Assembly: GCA_963728475.1 (NCBI GenBank)
Contig: CAVSKL010000002.1
Location: 620,001 to 684,000, forward strand
DNA from: CAVSKL01 sp963728475 [NCBI: Candidatus Eiseniibacteriota bacterium]
GTDB taxonomy: Bacteria > Eisenbacteria > RBG-16-71-46 > JABDJR01
Direction of reading: 5' to 3'
Length of the DNA: 64,000 nt
In this document: piece by piece, positions 32,783 through 44,345 of the stretch
How the letters are laid out: every line of letters starts with the position of its first letter
Position numbering within the stretch: the first letter of the stretch is position 1
Notes under the pieces: model-generated
What the model was told of the DNA's origin: nothing
The model's input: only the letters and a program-made list of their open reading frames with translations
Databases searched by the model: none
Position numbers and translations under genes: made by a program

Positions 32783-33937
32783 TCAGATCCCCAGGGGATC
32801 GAGGGCCTGGCAACCCGGACAGCGCCACGCCGGCCGATCCAGGGCGCGGCCGCAGGTCCGGCAGGAGCCGGCCGCGGCGGAGTCCTCGAGGGTGGAGAGC
32901 AGGCGGTCGAGACGCGCCAGCGCCGTCCCCGCGTCCCGCCGGTCCAGGGCCAGCTTCACCAGGTGGCGCTGGGCCCGAGGGTGTCCGGGATCCACCTCCA
33001 GCGCCTCCTGGACGAAGGCCTCGGCCTGATCCAGGTCCCCCTTGCGCCGGTGGATCTCGGCCAGGGCCAGGAGCGGCTCCACCGAGGCCTCGCGGGGGGT
33101 GCGATGAAGAAGCTCCCGATAGAACGAGACCACCTCCTCGTAATGGCCGAGTTCGAAGAAGGCGCGCTCGAGCCGGTCGAAGACCAGCCCCGCCCGCTCC
33201 GGCGCCTTGAGCGCCAGGGTGCGCCAGTACTCGGCCGCCTTCTCGGTGCGGCCCGCCTTCTCCTCCATGTCGCCGAGCGACAGGTAGGCCATGAGGCAGT
33301 CGGGATCGAGCTTGAGCACCTCCTCGAAGTGCTGGCGGGCCTCCTTCTCGTGCCCGGCGGCCAGCTCCTCGGCCCCCACGTAGCCGCGATAGCGGGCCAG
33401 GAGCTTCCGGTCGCGCCCTTCCACCTTCACCCGCTCCTCCACCACTTCCACCGCCCGCGGCCAGTCCTTGAGCGCCTCCGCCACCTGCTGCAGCGCCCGG
33501 TAGGCGAACCGGTTCTGGCGGTCCACGTGGCGCAGCCGCTCCGCGCTCTGGCCCGCCTCCTCGTGGCGGCCGGCGGCCAGGTAGTCGCGGGTGAGGGCTT
33601 CCAGGATGCGCACCCGGTCGGCCTCCCCCAGGCGCGGGCGCACGGTGAGATCGCGGTGCACCGCCAGCGCCTTCTGCACCTCGCCGCTCTCGCGCAGCAG
33701 GTCGCCGAGGCGGATGTAGGCGTCCAGGTTCTCGGAGTCGAGCTGGACCGCCTCCTTGAGCTCGCGGAGCGCGGCCCGGCGGTCGCCGGAGATGAGCGCG
33801 GAGAGCGCCTTGGTGTAGGGAGCCTGGGGCGGGGGGGTGCGGCGGCGCTGCACCCGCATCCAGGCCCACAGGAGCCACGACAGGATGATGACGGCGACGA
33901 CGACGACGGCCAGGCCCATGGTCTGCGTTGGGGTCAT
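32783..33937 (-). CDS. lapB: LapB (YciM)-type heat-shock/lipopolysaccharide assembly protein
   Basis: The 384-residue product has an N-terminal membrane anchor (TMGLAVVVVAVIILSWLLWA), about nine TPR units (AYTKALSALISGDRRAALRE-like start, AFVQEALEVDPGHPRAQRHL) and a C-terminal rubredoxin-type metal site (CRTCG and CPGC). This architecture defines LapB, which in E. coli links FtsH-mediated LpxC turnover with LPS export. lapA lies 33 bases upstream, the usual pairing. ATG 33937 is preferred; GTG 33955 is possible. Confidence 0.9.
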   Translation of the reverse strand: MTPTQTMGLAVVVVAVIILSWLLWAWMRVQRRRTPPPQAPYTKALSALISGDRRAALRELKEAVQLDSENLDAYIRLGDLLRESGEVQKALAVHRDLTVRPRLGEADRVRILEALTRDYLAAGRHEEAGQSAERLRHVDRQNRFAYRALQQVAEALKDWPRAVEVVEERVKVEGRDRKLLARYRGYVGAEELAAGHEKEARQHFEEVLKLDPDCLMAYLSLGDMEEKAGRTEKAAEYWRTLALKAPERAGLVFDRLERAFFELGHYEEVVSFYRELLHRTPREASVEPLLALAEIHRRKGDLDQAEAFVQEALEVDPGHPRAQRHLVKLALDRRDAGTALARLDRLLSTLEDSAAAGSCRTCGRALDRPAWRCPGCQALDPLGI

Positions 33938-33970
33938 GGCTCCCAGCTCCTCCACCCGGCTCTCCGGCGG

Positions 33971-34324
33971 CTAGCGGTCGTGGATCTCTTCCTCATCGAG
34001 CCCCGGCGGGAGGCTCTCCGGATCCAGATCCTTGACCGGCATGTTGCGAAGATCGGTCAGCTCCCGGGTGAGCTGGCGGTTGCGCTTCTTGAGCGCGCCG
34101 ATCTCGGACTTGGCCGTCACCACCTGGAAGAACGAGACCACGAACCAGAACAGGACCCCGATCACGAACGCTCCCAACAGGGCCAGCGAGAGGGGCACCT
34201 GGGAGATGTCGGCGGTGCGGCTGTTGGTGAGGAAGATGTCGACGGTGACCTTGGAATTGAGCATCAGCTCGGCCAGGATCACCGCCAGCACCAGGATGGT
34301 GAAGAGCGCCTTCACGAACCACAT
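33971..34324 (-). CDS. lapA: LapA-domain inner-membrane protein
   Basis: The 117-residue product has two membrane segments (about residues 3-20 and 42-68) and a C-terminal coiled coil (SEIGALKKRNRQLTRELTDL). The N-terminal hairpin and the NSKVTVDIFL stretch are typical of LapA/YciS (DUF1049). It acts with LapB in lipopolysaccharide assembly. It is encoded between miaB and lapB on the same strand, with gaps of 9 and 33 bases. Confidence 0.85.
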   Translation of the reverse strand: MWFVKALFTILVLAVILAELMLNSKVTVDIFLTNSRTADISQVPLSLALLGAFVIGVLFWFVVSFFQVVTAKSEIGALKKRNRQLTRELTDLRNMPVKDLDPESLPPGLDEEEIHDR

Positions 34325-34333
34325 GGACCCCTC

Positions 34334-35659
34334 CTAGGCCACCGCCGGGGCCGCGTCCGCCCCCGCCGGCATGCCGACCAGGGTGACGCCCCGGGCCTCG
34401 ACGACCCGCATCGTCCGCAGGGACCCGATCCAGTCGGGATCCCCCGGCATGAACGCGTTCTTGAATTCGCGGGTCTTCCCCACCACCGTTCCCGGCTCCC
34501 GATGGCTCGTCCCGTCCACCAGCACCTCGACCTCCCTCCCCACGAACCGCTGCGAGCACTCGTCGGTGATCCCGCGCTGCATCTCGATGATCGAGGCCAG
34601 GCGGCGTTGCTTCACCTCCGCCGGCACGTCGTCCGTCCGCCCCGCCGCCACCGTGCCCCGCCGGGGAGAATACTTGAACATGTACGCGGAGTCGAAACGG
34701 ATCTCCTCCATGGCCCGCCGGGTGGCGTCGAAGTCCTCTTCGGTCTCCCCCGGATACCCGACGATCACGTCGGTGGACAGCGCCAGGTCCGGCATCAGCT
34801 CCCGCCCCCTCTCCACCAGCCGGCGGTAGCGGTCGAAGGTGTACTCGCGGTTCATCGCCGCCAGCACCCGGTCGCTTCCGGACTGCATGGGGAGGTGGAG
34901 CTGCGGCATGATCCGCGGATCCCCGGCCATGGCCACCAGGACGTCGTCGGTCATGTAGCCGGGATGCGAGGTGGTGAACCGCACCCGCTCCACCCCGTCC
35001 ACCCGCGCGGTCAGGCGCAGGGCGTCGGCGAGTCCGAACTCCCCGTCCCGGTAGTGGTTCACGTTCTGGCCGAGGAGGGTGATCTCCTTCACCCCCTGGG
35101 ACACGCACCAGGCGGTCTCGGAGAGGATCCGGCCGATCGGCTTGGAGCGCTCGCGCCCCCGGGTGAAAGGGACGATGCAGTAGTGGCAGGCGTTGTCGCA
35201 GCCGCGGATGATGGTGATGAAGGTCTTGATCGAGTCCGGTCCCAGCCGGGGCCGGTCCTCGGTCTGGAAGTCGCGGGCGAAGCCCACGTCCACCTGGGGC
35301 CGGCCGGTGTCGAGCCGCGCCTGCAGCGTCTCCAGGAACCGCGGATAGGCCCCCGAGCCCACCACCAGGTCCACGAACGGCGCCTTCCCCAGGATCTCGC
35401 CCCCCAGCCGCTGGGCCATGCAGCCGGTCACCGCCAGCACCGAGCAGCTCCCCGAATCCTTGAGCTTGCGCAGCACCCCCAGCCGGCTCATCACCTTGGC
35501 CTCGGCGTGCTCGCGGATGCTGCAGGTGTTGACCAGGATGAGCTCCGCTTCCTCCGGTTTCCCCACCAGACGGTAGCCGCTCTCGGCCAGGCGTCGGCCC
35601 AGCACGTCGGATTCGTTCAGGTTCATCTGGCAGCCGAAGGTTTCCAGATAGGCGTTCAT
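34334..35659 (-). CDS. miaB: tRNA-2-methylthio-N6-dimethylallyladenosine synthase
   Basis: The 441-residue radical-SAM methylthiotransferase has three parts. The N-terminal UPF0004 domain reads YLETFGCQMNLNESDVLGRR, with NTCSIREHAEAKV and TGCMAQRLG providing three auxiliary-cluster cysteines. The radical SAM CxxxCxxC site is RGCDNACHYCIVPFTRGRE. A C-terminal TRAM domain (VGREVEVLVDG) follows. It modifies A37 of tRNAs reading UNN codons. ATG 35659 is the proper start. Confidence 0.95.
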   Translation of the reverse strand: MNAYLETFGCQMNLNESDVLGRRLAESGYRLVGKPEEAELILVNTCSIREHAEAKVMSRLGVLRKLKDSGSCSVLAVTGCMAQRLGGEILGKAPFVDLVVGSGAYPRFLETLQARLDTGRPQVDVGFARDFQTEDRPRLGPDSIKTFITIIRGCDNACHYCIVPFTRGRERSKPIGRILSETAWCVSQGVKEITLLGQNVNHYRDGEFGLADALRLTARVDGVERVRFTTSHPGYMTDDVLVAMAGDPRIMPQLHLPMQSGSDRVLAAMNREYTFDRYRRLVERGRELMPDLALSTDVIVGYPGETEEDFDATRRAMEEIRFDSAYMFKYSPRRGTVAAGRTDDVPAEVKQRRLASIIEMQRGITDECSQRFVGREVEVLVDGTSHREPGTVVGKTREFKNAFMPGDPDWIGSLRTMRVVEARGVTLVGMPAGADAAPAVA

Positions 35660-35675
35660 GACGTCTCCGAAGGCG

Positions 35676-37027
35676 TCAGGGAAGGGCTTCGAGGGGCCGT
35701 CCGCGGAGACCATCGTCGGCCAATCCCGTCACCCTGACAAGGGCGAAACGCCCCTCCAGCATCTTGTTGCCGGTGAAGCGCACGCGCAGGTAATGCTCTC
35801 CCAGCCCCTGGCTCTCGCCGCCGGGCGCGGTCTCCTCCACCAGCACCGTCTGCACCGATCCGACCAGGCTCTCGCGGAACGCCCGGTTCTTCTCGGCGAC
35901 CAGGGCCCGGGCGGCGGCGAGGCGCCGCCCCGCCACCTCCCCCGGCGGCCGTCCCTTCCACTCCGAGGCCGGGGTGCCGGGCCTCGGCGAGTAGGTGAAG
36001 GGGTGAAGATAGGTGAAGGGAAGCTCGGCCAAGAGCGCCGTGGTCCGCCGCCAATCCCCCTCGGTCTCGCCGGGGAAGCCCACGATGAGGTCGGCGCCCA
36101 GGGCCAGGGGCCGCACCGCCGCCGCCACCCGCTTCACCTGGCGGCGGTAGGCGGGGGTGCGATAGCCTCGGCGCATGGCCCGGAGCAGGCGGTCGCTCCC
36201 CGACTGGAGCGGCAAGTGCAGGTGCGGGGCGAGCACCCCGGAGCCGGCCAGCATCTCCACCATCCGGTCGTCGATCTCCTGCGGTTCGACCGAGGACAGC
36301 CGGAGCCGCCAGCGGTGCGGGGCGCGGAGGGCGAGGAGCGCGGCGGTGAGCTCCGACAGGGACCGGCGCGGGGAAAGGTCGAGGCCGTAGTGCCCGAGGT
36401 GGGTGCCGGTCAGCACCATCTCCCGGAACCCGGCGTCCAAGAGCCGCGCCGCCTCTTCCACCGTCTCCTCGAAGGGAAGGCTGGCGGAGGCCCCGCGGGT
36501 CCTGGGGATCACGCAGTAGGTGCAGGCGGCGTTGCACCCGTCCTGCACCCGCAACAGGGCCCGGGTGCGCCCCTCCACCCCCACCGAGCGGAGCTTGGCC
36601 ATCCCCTTCCCGGCCAGCGAGCCCACCGCGACCCGGGCCGGAGCGCCGGGCGCGGGCAGCTCGTCCAGAAGCGTCTCCAGCACGTCCTTCTCGGCATGAC
36701 CGGCCACCAGCGCCACCCCCGGGAGCGAGGCCAGCTCGCCGGGTGCGCGCTGGGCGTAACAACCGGTCACCACCACCCGGGCGGCGGGATTGCGCCGGTG
36801 GACGGCGCGGATGTACTGCCGGGCCTCCTGGTCGGCGCGCATGGTCACCGAGCAGGTGTTGACCACCACGATGTCGGCGTGGGCGTCGTCGGGGGAGAGG
36901 GCGTAGCCGGAGCGCTCCGCCGCCTGCCCCATGCCCGAGGACTCGTAGAGGTTGAGCTTGCAGCCGAATGTGCGGAAGGCGACCCGCGCCGGGCGGGCCG
37001 CCTCCGCGATCACCGGAAGCCGGGAGC

Positions 37028-37031
<4 letters not shown>
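35676..37031 (-). CDS. mtaB: tRNA t6A37 methylthiotransferase
   Basis: The 451-residue radical-SAM methylthiotransferase has ARVAFRTFGCKLNLYESSGM, VVNTCSVTMRADQEARQYIR and VTGCYAQRAPGELASLPGV. The radical SAM site is QDGCNAACTYCVIPRTRGA. The CKLNxxES and ADQEARQxIR signatures mark the MtaB/YqeV subgroup, which converts t6A to ms2t6A. The GTG start overlaps the rpsA stop (GTGA). It lies directly upstream of miaB, an unusual tandem of two methylthiotransferases. Confidence 0.9.
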
Positions 37032-38963
<1,932 letters not shown>

Positions 38964-38974
<11 letters not shown>

Positions 38975-39086
38975 GGTCTGAACGGTTCCTCCAGATCGGT
39001 CCCACGCGGGACGGGCCCGCGCTCACGGTCGGCGGCGGAAACGGGACGGTCGCCCCGCACCCGCCGGTTGGGGTTGTATTGCGCAC
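38964..39086 (-). CDS. Possible 40-residue leader peptide overlapping the rpsA start
   Basis: A short frame (GTG 39086 to TGA 38964) begins VRNTTPTGGCGATVPF. It has a very strong ribosome site (GGAGGAGG 7 bases upstream) and ends 11 bases inside rpsA. Its composition is unremarkable. It may control rpsA translation or be chance. Confidence 0.25.
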
Positions 39087-39223
39087 GGAACTCCCTCCTC
39101 CTCACCTGGATTCGGTTCTCCTGCCGCTCGTTTCGGTGCGTTCCCCGGCACCACGGCGCCGGAGGGACGGCTCGCCGGACGGCCGGCGGCGGCGCAGGAA
39201 CCCTCTGCGGAGGGAAATTCGAT

Positions 39224-39952
39224 TCATGCCCCGTCGAACGCGCCCCCGCGAATGGCGGCCAGCGCCTCCACCACCCGGCGGACCGCGGCCACCTGCTGGG
39301 GCGCGTTCAGGGCGGTACAGTCTACCACAACCGCGTCCGGAGCCGGGCGGAGCGGCGAGGTCTCGCGCCCCTGGTCGCGGGCGTCCCGCTCGGTAATGTC
39401 CCGGAGCACCGATTCGAAGGTGGGATTGCCCCCCTTCTCCACCAGCTCCCGGTGCCGCCGCCGGGCCCGCTCCTCCGCCGACGCGGTGAGGAAGACCTTG
39501 GCCTCGGCGTCGCGGAGCACCACCGTCCCGATGTCCCGCCCCTCCATCACCACCCCGCCGCCGGCCGCCAGCTTCCGCTGCCACGCCACCAGCTCCCGGC
39601 GTACCCCGGGATGGATCGAGATCCGGCTGGCCCCGTCCGAGGCGGCGTCGGTGCGGATGTCCGCGGTCAGGTCCTCGCCGTCGAGGACCACGGGCAGGGT
39701 TCCGTCCTCGCGCCGCCCCAGCTCGATCCGGGCGCCCGCGGCCAGCTTCGCCGAGGCCCCGGCGTCGTCTACCGAGACCCCCCGCCGGGCCGCCAGGACG
39801 GCCAGCGCCCGGTACATGGCCCCGGTGTCCACGTAGAGGAGCCGGAGCTGGTCGGCGAGGGCACGGGCGGTGGTGGTCTTGCCCACCCCGGCGGGGCCGT
39901 CGATGGCGACCCGGATCCTGGCGATCGGAAAGGTGGTGGAAGGCGTTGTCAT
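39224..39952 (-). CDS. cmk: Cytidylate kinase
   Basis: The 242-residue product has Walker A RVAIDGPAGVGKTTTARALA, LLYVDTGAMYRALAVL, GGGVVMEGRDIGTVVLRDAE and KVFLTASAEERARRRHREL, all diagnostic of bacterial CMP/dCMP kinase. Its start overlaps the aroA stop (ATGA). rpsA follows. Confidence 0.95.
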   Translation of the reverse strand: MTTPSTTFPIARIRVAIDGPAGVGKTTTARALADQLRLLYVDTGAMYRALAVLAARRGVSVDDAGASAKLAAGARIELGRREDGTLPVVLDGEDLTADIRTDAASDGASRISIHPGVRRELVAWQRKLAAGGGVVMEGRDIGTVVLRDAEAKVFLTASAEERARRRHRELVEKGGNPTFESVLRDITERDARDQGRETSPLRPAPDAVVVDCTALNAPQQVAAVRRVVEALAAIRGGAFDGA

Positions 39953-41238
39953 AGCGCTTCTTCCAGGATTCGGTTCAAGTTCGGTAGGAAGTAGGGATCC
40001 GACGTCTCGATCCCGGGGACGCCGGCGATCCACACCCCGTCCCGGGAACCGAGGCCGGCGATGAGGAAGGCCATGGCGATCCGGTGGTCCCCCCGGCTCC
40101 GGACCTCCCCCCCGCGGAGCGGCGCCCCCCCCGAGCCGGTGATGTCCCAGCCGTCGGGGTGGAGGGTGACCGGCACCCCGATCGCGGCCAGCCCCTCGGC
40201 CACCGCAGCCAGCCGGTCGGACTCCTTCACCCGGAGCTCGCCCGCCCCCCGGACCTCGGTAGTCCCGGCGGCGAAGGCGGCGGCGACGGCCAGGGCCGGC
40301 AACTCGTCGATCAGCCCGGGGACCTCGGCCGGGGAGATCCGCACCGCCCGCGCGCCCCCGGCCCGCGCGGTGACCCTTCCCCGAGGCTCTCCCGCTTCCC
40401 CGTCCCCCACCATCCGGATTTCCACCCCCATGCGTTTCAGAACCTCCAGGTACCCGGTGCGCGTGGGGTTGAGGCTCATGTCTTCGAGTGAAATCTCGGA
40501 GCCCGGGACCGCCAGGACGGCGGCCAGATAGAAGGCGGCCGCCGAGGGATCCCCCGGCACCGCCACCCACCGCCCGGTGAGCGGGACGGGGCCGGTGAGC
40601 GCCACGCGGTCGCCGCTCCCCGTGACCGGGACCCCGAACTCCCGGAGCATGCGCTCGGTGTGGTCCCGGGAGCCGCCCCCCCCCTCCACCACCGTGGTCC
40701 CCTCCGCCTGGACCCCGGCCAGGAGCAGCGCCGACTTCACCTGGGCGCTGGGCACCGCGAGCCGGTGGGAGACGCCCCGAAGGCCTCCGCCGGCCAGGGT
40801 GACCGGGGGATGGTCGCCCGGGGCCTCGGCGCGGGCCCCCATGAGCCGAAGGGGAGCGAGGACGCGCTCCACCGGGCGGGTGCGGAGCGAGTCGTCCCCG
40901 GTGAGCACGCAGGTGAAGGGCTGTCCCGCGAGCACCCCCAGGAGGAGCCGGAGCCCGGTGCCGGAATTGCCCAGGTCGAGGGGGGCCCCCGGCTCCCGGA
41001 AGCGGCCGCTCCGCCCCTGGAGCACCACCTCGTCCCGGCCGCGGCGGACCGGCCGCGCGCCGAGAGCGTCGAGAGCGGCCAGGGTGGCGCGGCAGTCGGC
41101 CCCGTCGTTGGCCCCGGCCACCGTGGTCTCCCCCGCCGCCAGCGCGCCCAGGAGGAACGCGCGGTGGGTGATCGACTTGTCGCCGGGGAGCGCGGGGGTG
41201 ATCCGGAAGGGGCGGACGGGATGGGAGGCGAGGCTCAC
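39949..41238 (-). CDS. aroA: 3-phosphoshikimate 1-carboxyvinyltransferase (EPSP synthase)
   Basis: The 429-residue product has LPGDKSITHRAFLLGALAAG, LDLGNSGTGLRLLLGVLA, the pairs DDSLRTRPVERVLAPL and LAVPSAQVKSALLLAGVQA, and VKESDRLAAVAEGL. The GNSGTG loop has Gly and the usual PxRPM is TRPVERV. It makes EPSP in the shikimate pathway. GTG 41238 overlaps the hisC stop. Coupled genes hisC-aroA-cmk form a common biosynthetic cluster. Confidence 0.95.
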   Translation of the reverse strand: MSLASHPVRPFRITPALPGDKSITHRAFLLGALAAGETTVAGANDGADCRATLAALDALGARPVRRGRDEVVLQGRSGRFREPGAPLDLGNSGTGLRLLLGVLAGQPFTCVLTGDDSLRTRPVERVLAPLRLMGARAEAPGDHPPVTLAGGGLRGVSHRLAVPSAQVKSALLLAGVQAEGTTVVEGGGGSRDHTERMLREFGVPVTGSGDRVALTGPVPLTGRWVAVPGDPSAAAFYLAAVLAVPGSEISLEDMSLNPTRTGYLEVLKRMGVEIRMVGDGEAGEPRGRVTARAGGARAVRISPAEVPGLIDELPALAVAAAFAAGTTEVRGAGELRVKESDRLAAVAEGLAAIGVPVTLHPDGWDITGSGGAPLRGGEVRSRGDHRIAMAFLIAGLGSRDGVWIAGVPGIETSDPYFLPNLNRILEEAL

Positions 41239-42341
41239 GCGGCCGGGATCTCCGCGGCGACCTCGTCGAGGGCGTCCAGGAAGGCCTGGTTCTGGTCGCG
41301 GAAGCCGTGGCTCACCCGGAAGAAGCGGTCCGGAAGGCCGAACGCGGTGAGCGGCCGGAGGATGAACCCGCGGCGGAGGAGCCCCTCCGCCACCGGGCCG
41401 CCGGGCAGCGGCGACTCTGCGAACACGAAGTTGGTCCAGGTCGGTTCCACCTTCCAGTTCCGCCGGGCCAGGCCCGCGGCCAGGAACGCGGTCTCGGAAC
41501 GGGCCAGCTCGCGGCTCCGGCGGATGTGGTCCTCGCCCGCCAGGGCGGCGATCGCCGCGGCCTGTGCCACGTTGCTCACGTTGAACGGCAACCGCGCCCG
41601 GTCCAGGTAACCCACCAGCTCCGGGGGCCCGAACCCGAACCCCACCCGGAGCCCGGCCAGGGAATGGATCTTCGAGAAGGTGCGGAAGACGAGGAGGGGC
41701 TTGCCCCGGTCCAGGTAGCGGAGGCCGTCGGGATGGCCGGGATCGTCCACGAACTCGAAGTAGGCCTCGTCGAGGATGGTGAGGACGTCGCCGGGGACGC
41801 GGGCCAGGAAGCGCTCGAGTTCGTCCGCGGTGAACCGCGAGCCGGTGGGGTTGTTGGGATTCACCAGCACGAGCACCCGGGTGCGGGGACCGACCGCGGC
41901 CAGCATGGCCTCGAGGTCGTGGGAGTAGGGGGCGCCGGGGCTCCCCGGAATCGCCTTCACCACCCCCCCCGCGTTGTGCGCGGCCACCGCGTAGCGCACG
42001 AACCCGGGATGGGCCATCACCAGATCGTCCCCGGGCTCCAGCACGCTCCGCACGGTGAGGTCGAGAAGATCGTCGACCCCCGCGCCGGCCAGGGTCTCCT
42101 CCACCCGCCGCCGGTAGTGGGCGGCCAGGGCCCGCCGGAGCCGCGGCGCGCCCGGCTCGGGGTAGAGGCGGGTCTCGCCGAGGGCCCGGAGCATGGCGTC
42201 GTGAACCTCGGGCGCGGGGCCGAGCGGGTTCTCGTTGGAGCCGAGCTTGATCCCCGCGGAGAGGCCGAAACGGCGGAGATCCTCCACGGTCTGGCCGGGA
42301 CGGTAGGGTTCGAGTGATTTGACGGCCTCGCGAACGTGCAT
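41235..42341 (-). CDS. hisC: Histidinol-phosphate/aromatic aminotransferase
   Basis: The 368-residue PLP fold-type I aminotransferase has KLGSNENPLGPAPEV, VLVLVNPNNPTGSRFTADEL, TILDEAYFEFVDDP and RTFSKIHSLAGLRVGFGF (Lys of SKI binds PLP). The neighbours (aroA, and pheA nearby) suggest use in aromatic amino-acid synthesis as much as in histidine synthesis. It is first in the hisC-aroA-cmk run and has its own promoter. Confidence 0.92.
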   Translation of the reverse strand: MHVREAVKSLEPYRPGQTVEDLRRFGLSAGIKLGSNENPLGPAPEVHDAMLRALGETRLYPEPGAPRLRRALAAHYRRRVEETLAGAGVDDLLDLTVRSVLEPGDDLVMAHPGFVRYAVAAHNAGGVVKAIPGSPGAPYSHDLEAMLAAVGPRTRVLVLVNPNNPTGSRFTADELERFLARVPGDVLTILDEAYFEFVDDPGHPDGLRYLDRGKPLLVFRTFSKIHSLAGLRVGFGFGPPELVGYLDRARLPFNVSNVAQAAAIAALAGEDHIRRSRELARSETAFLAAGLARRNWKVEPTWTNFVFAESPLPGGPVAEGLLRRGFILRPLTAFGLPDRFFRVSHGFRDQNQAFLDALDEVAAEIPAA

Positions 42342-42384
42342 CGGTCACTCCGGAAGAGTACGGGGGGCGCCCGGCGGCCCGAGG

Positions 42385-42413
42385 AGTGTAGCCGCGTCCC
42401 CGTTCCCCCTCAA
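42385..42413 (-). promoter_or_regulatory. Promoter of the hisC-aroA-cmk operon
   Basis: TTGAGG (42408-42413), 17 bases, TACACT (42385-42390) on the minus strand, giving a leader of about 37 bases before the hisC ATG. Confidence 0.55.
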
Positions 42414-42441
42414 GGGGGTCGCTGGCCCCGGGCCGGATCGC

Positions 42442-42447
42442 TACAAT
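42442..42447 (+). promoter_or_regulatory. Possible -10 box for the Rossmann-fold gene
   Basis: TACAAT about 98 bases before ATG 42546; no good -35 at 16-18 bases. Confidence 0.35.
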
Positions 42448-42545
42448 GGCGGGGTCCGGCCGGCACGCGCGGGGCCGCTTGGGCCCGCCGGCGCCCGGAC
42501 GCGGGGTTCGACGCGGAGGCGGGGCCTCCGGGGAGGTGCACGGTC

Positions 42546-44321
42546 ATGGGTCAGGGCGACAGGACGGCCATGGTGCTGGGGGGAAGCGGTCTGGTGGGGT
42601 ATCAGGTGGCCCGCAATCTCGCCGGAAAGACCGAGATCGAGGAGCTCACCCTGGTCGCCCGGTTCCAAGGCGAGACCGCGGACGCGGTCCAGAAGCTGCG
42701 CCGCGAGTTCCCCCGGCTCAAGGTGCGAGGCTACCATGGGGATCTCTTTCTCCCCGGACGGCCCACCCCGGTGGGCGAGGACGACGCCCGCCAGCCCCAC
42801 CGCCGCGATCCCGCCCTCCGCAAGCGGCTCTTCCAGGACACCTACCGCGATTTCGACGCCGCCTACCGCGACAGCTTCCTGGCCCAGCTCCTCACCCGGG
42901 AGAGGCCGGACGTGATCGTGGACTGCGTCAACACCGCCACCGGCATCTCCTACCAGGACGTGTTCACCAGCTGCCAGGCGGTGCAGGCGGACCTGGACGC
43001 GGGAGAGAAGGGAAGCTCGGAGCTACGCGAGGACGTCGAGAAGCTCATGGTCTCGATCTCCATTCCCCAGCTCATCCTCCACATCCGCATCCTCAACCGG
43101 GGCCTGGTCGAGAGCGGGGCGCGGCTGTACCTGAAGGTCGGCACCACCGGCACCGGCGGGATGGGGCTCAACATCCCCTACACCCACGGCGAGGAGCGCC
43201 CCAGCCCGCAGCTCCTCAACAAGACCGCGATCGCGTTCGCCCACACCGGCATGCTCTTCCTCATGGCCCGCACCCCGGGGGGACCGATCATCAAGGAGGT
43301 GAAGCCGGCGGCGCTGATCGGCTATCGCGGCGTGGACTTCCGGGCCGCGGTGGGAAAGCAGTTCCACCGGCGCGAGGAGGAGGGCCGGATCGACTTCGAG
43401 CTGAGCGAAGCGTCGGAACCGTACGTGCTCTACCGCGCCCGCCGGGTGAAGCTGGGGAAGACCCTCGACCTCACCCCCGACGCCTCGAGCTACGAGACGC
43501 TCCCCGGCCCCGACGGGAGCGGGGTGGTGAAGGTGCCGCTGGTCGACACCGGCGAGAACGGCCTCTTCACCAAGGGCGAGTTCGAGGCCATCACCTCCCT
43601 CGACCAGATGGAGTACATCACCCCCGAGGAGATCGCCGACGTGGTGCTCCTGGAGGTGCGGGGGGTGGGCACCGGCCGGGACGTGGTGAGCGCCATCGAT
43701 TCCTCGGTGCTGGGCTCGACCTACAAGGCGGGGCTCTTGCGGGGCGCCGCCCTCGAGATGCTGGAGCGTCTGGAGGAGGAGCACGGCGTCCCCTCCATCG
43801 CGCTGGGGCGGCTGGGCCCTCCCGGCCTGGCCAAGGTTCTGTTCGAGGCCTACCTCTTCCGCCGGGTGTTCGGCTCGCTGGACGCGGTGCTCGCCGCCGG
43901 CCGCGACCCGAAGGCGGCGGAGACCCTGAGCGCGCGCCTCTTCGCCGCCCTGGAGGAGGATCCGCTCCTCACCAGCCTCGCCACCTCGGTGGGGATCCCC
44001 GTGCTGTGCCCGGACGGCGAGACGCTCCTGCGCGGGCCGTTCGTGAGCGCGCCCCCCTACCGCAAGTTCCGGAGCGAGGTGGAGATCACCCCCGAGAGCC
44101 TGGACGCCTACTCGGCGACCTGGGTGGATCTGCGGCCCCGGCGGGTGGCGTGGTGGCTGGAGACCTTCCGGCACATGGAGGCCAGCCGCTCCACCCGGGA
44201 CCGCCACGGCTGGGCCACCGCGCGGGTGAACCGCACCACCTACCTCTCGGAACGGATCGAGATCGGGAGCGTGGTGGCGTGGATCCTCGGCAACCAGGAC
44301 GAGGGCTTCCGGATGATCTGA
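42546..44321 (+). CDS. Large NAD(P)-binding Rossmann-fold protein of unknown function
   Basis: The 591-residue product starts MGQGDRTAMVLGGSGLVGYQ, a dinucleotide-binding loop, with GGGGAGG 9 bases upstream of ATG 42546. Further stretches are RPDVIVDCVNTATGISYQDV, GARLYLKVGTTGTGGMGLNI, the pair PYTHGEERPSPQLLNKTAIA and TEGEFEAIT-like GEFEAITSLDQMEYITPEEI, and a C-terminal PYRKFRSEVEITPESLDAYS. It resembles extended short-chain dehydrogenases at the N-terminus only. Well-formed, in its own transcription unit, no signal peptide or membrane segment. I do not recognise the family. Confidence 0.75.
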   Translation: MGQGDRTAMVLGGSGLVGYQVARNLAGKTEIEELTLVARFQGETADAVQKLRREFPRLKVRGYHGDLFLPGRPTPVGEDDARQPHRRDPALRKRLFQDTYRDFDAAYRDSFLAQLLTRERPDVIVDCVNTATGISYQDVFTSCQAVQADLDAGEKGSSELREDVEKLMVSISIPQLILHIRILNRGLVESGARLYLKVGTTGTGGMGLNIPYTHGEERPSPQLLNKTAIAFAHTGMLFLMARTPGGPIIKEVKPAALIGYRGVDFRAAVGKQFHRREEEGRIDFELSEASEPYVLYRARRVKLGKTLDLTPDASSYETLPGPDGSGVVKVPLVDTGENGLFTKGEFEAITSLDQMEYITPEEIADVVLLEVRGVGTGRDVVSAIDSSVLGSTYKAGLLRGAALEMLERLEEEHGVPSIALGRLGPPGLAKVLFEAYLFRRVFGSLDAVLAAGRDPKAAETLSARLFAALEEDPLLTSLATSVGIPVLCPDGETLLRGPFVSAPPYRKFRSEVEITPESLDAYSATWVDLRPRRVAWWLETFRHMEASRSTRDRHGWATARVNRTTYLSERIEIGSVVAWILGNQDEGFRMI

Positions 44322-44345
44322 CCGGCGTCCTCCGCCGGATACCCC

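Noticed and set aside
39949-42348. A 799-residue open frame covering aroA and hisC
   Set aside because: Only the aroA part is real; hisC is encoded in another frame with all PLP motifs.
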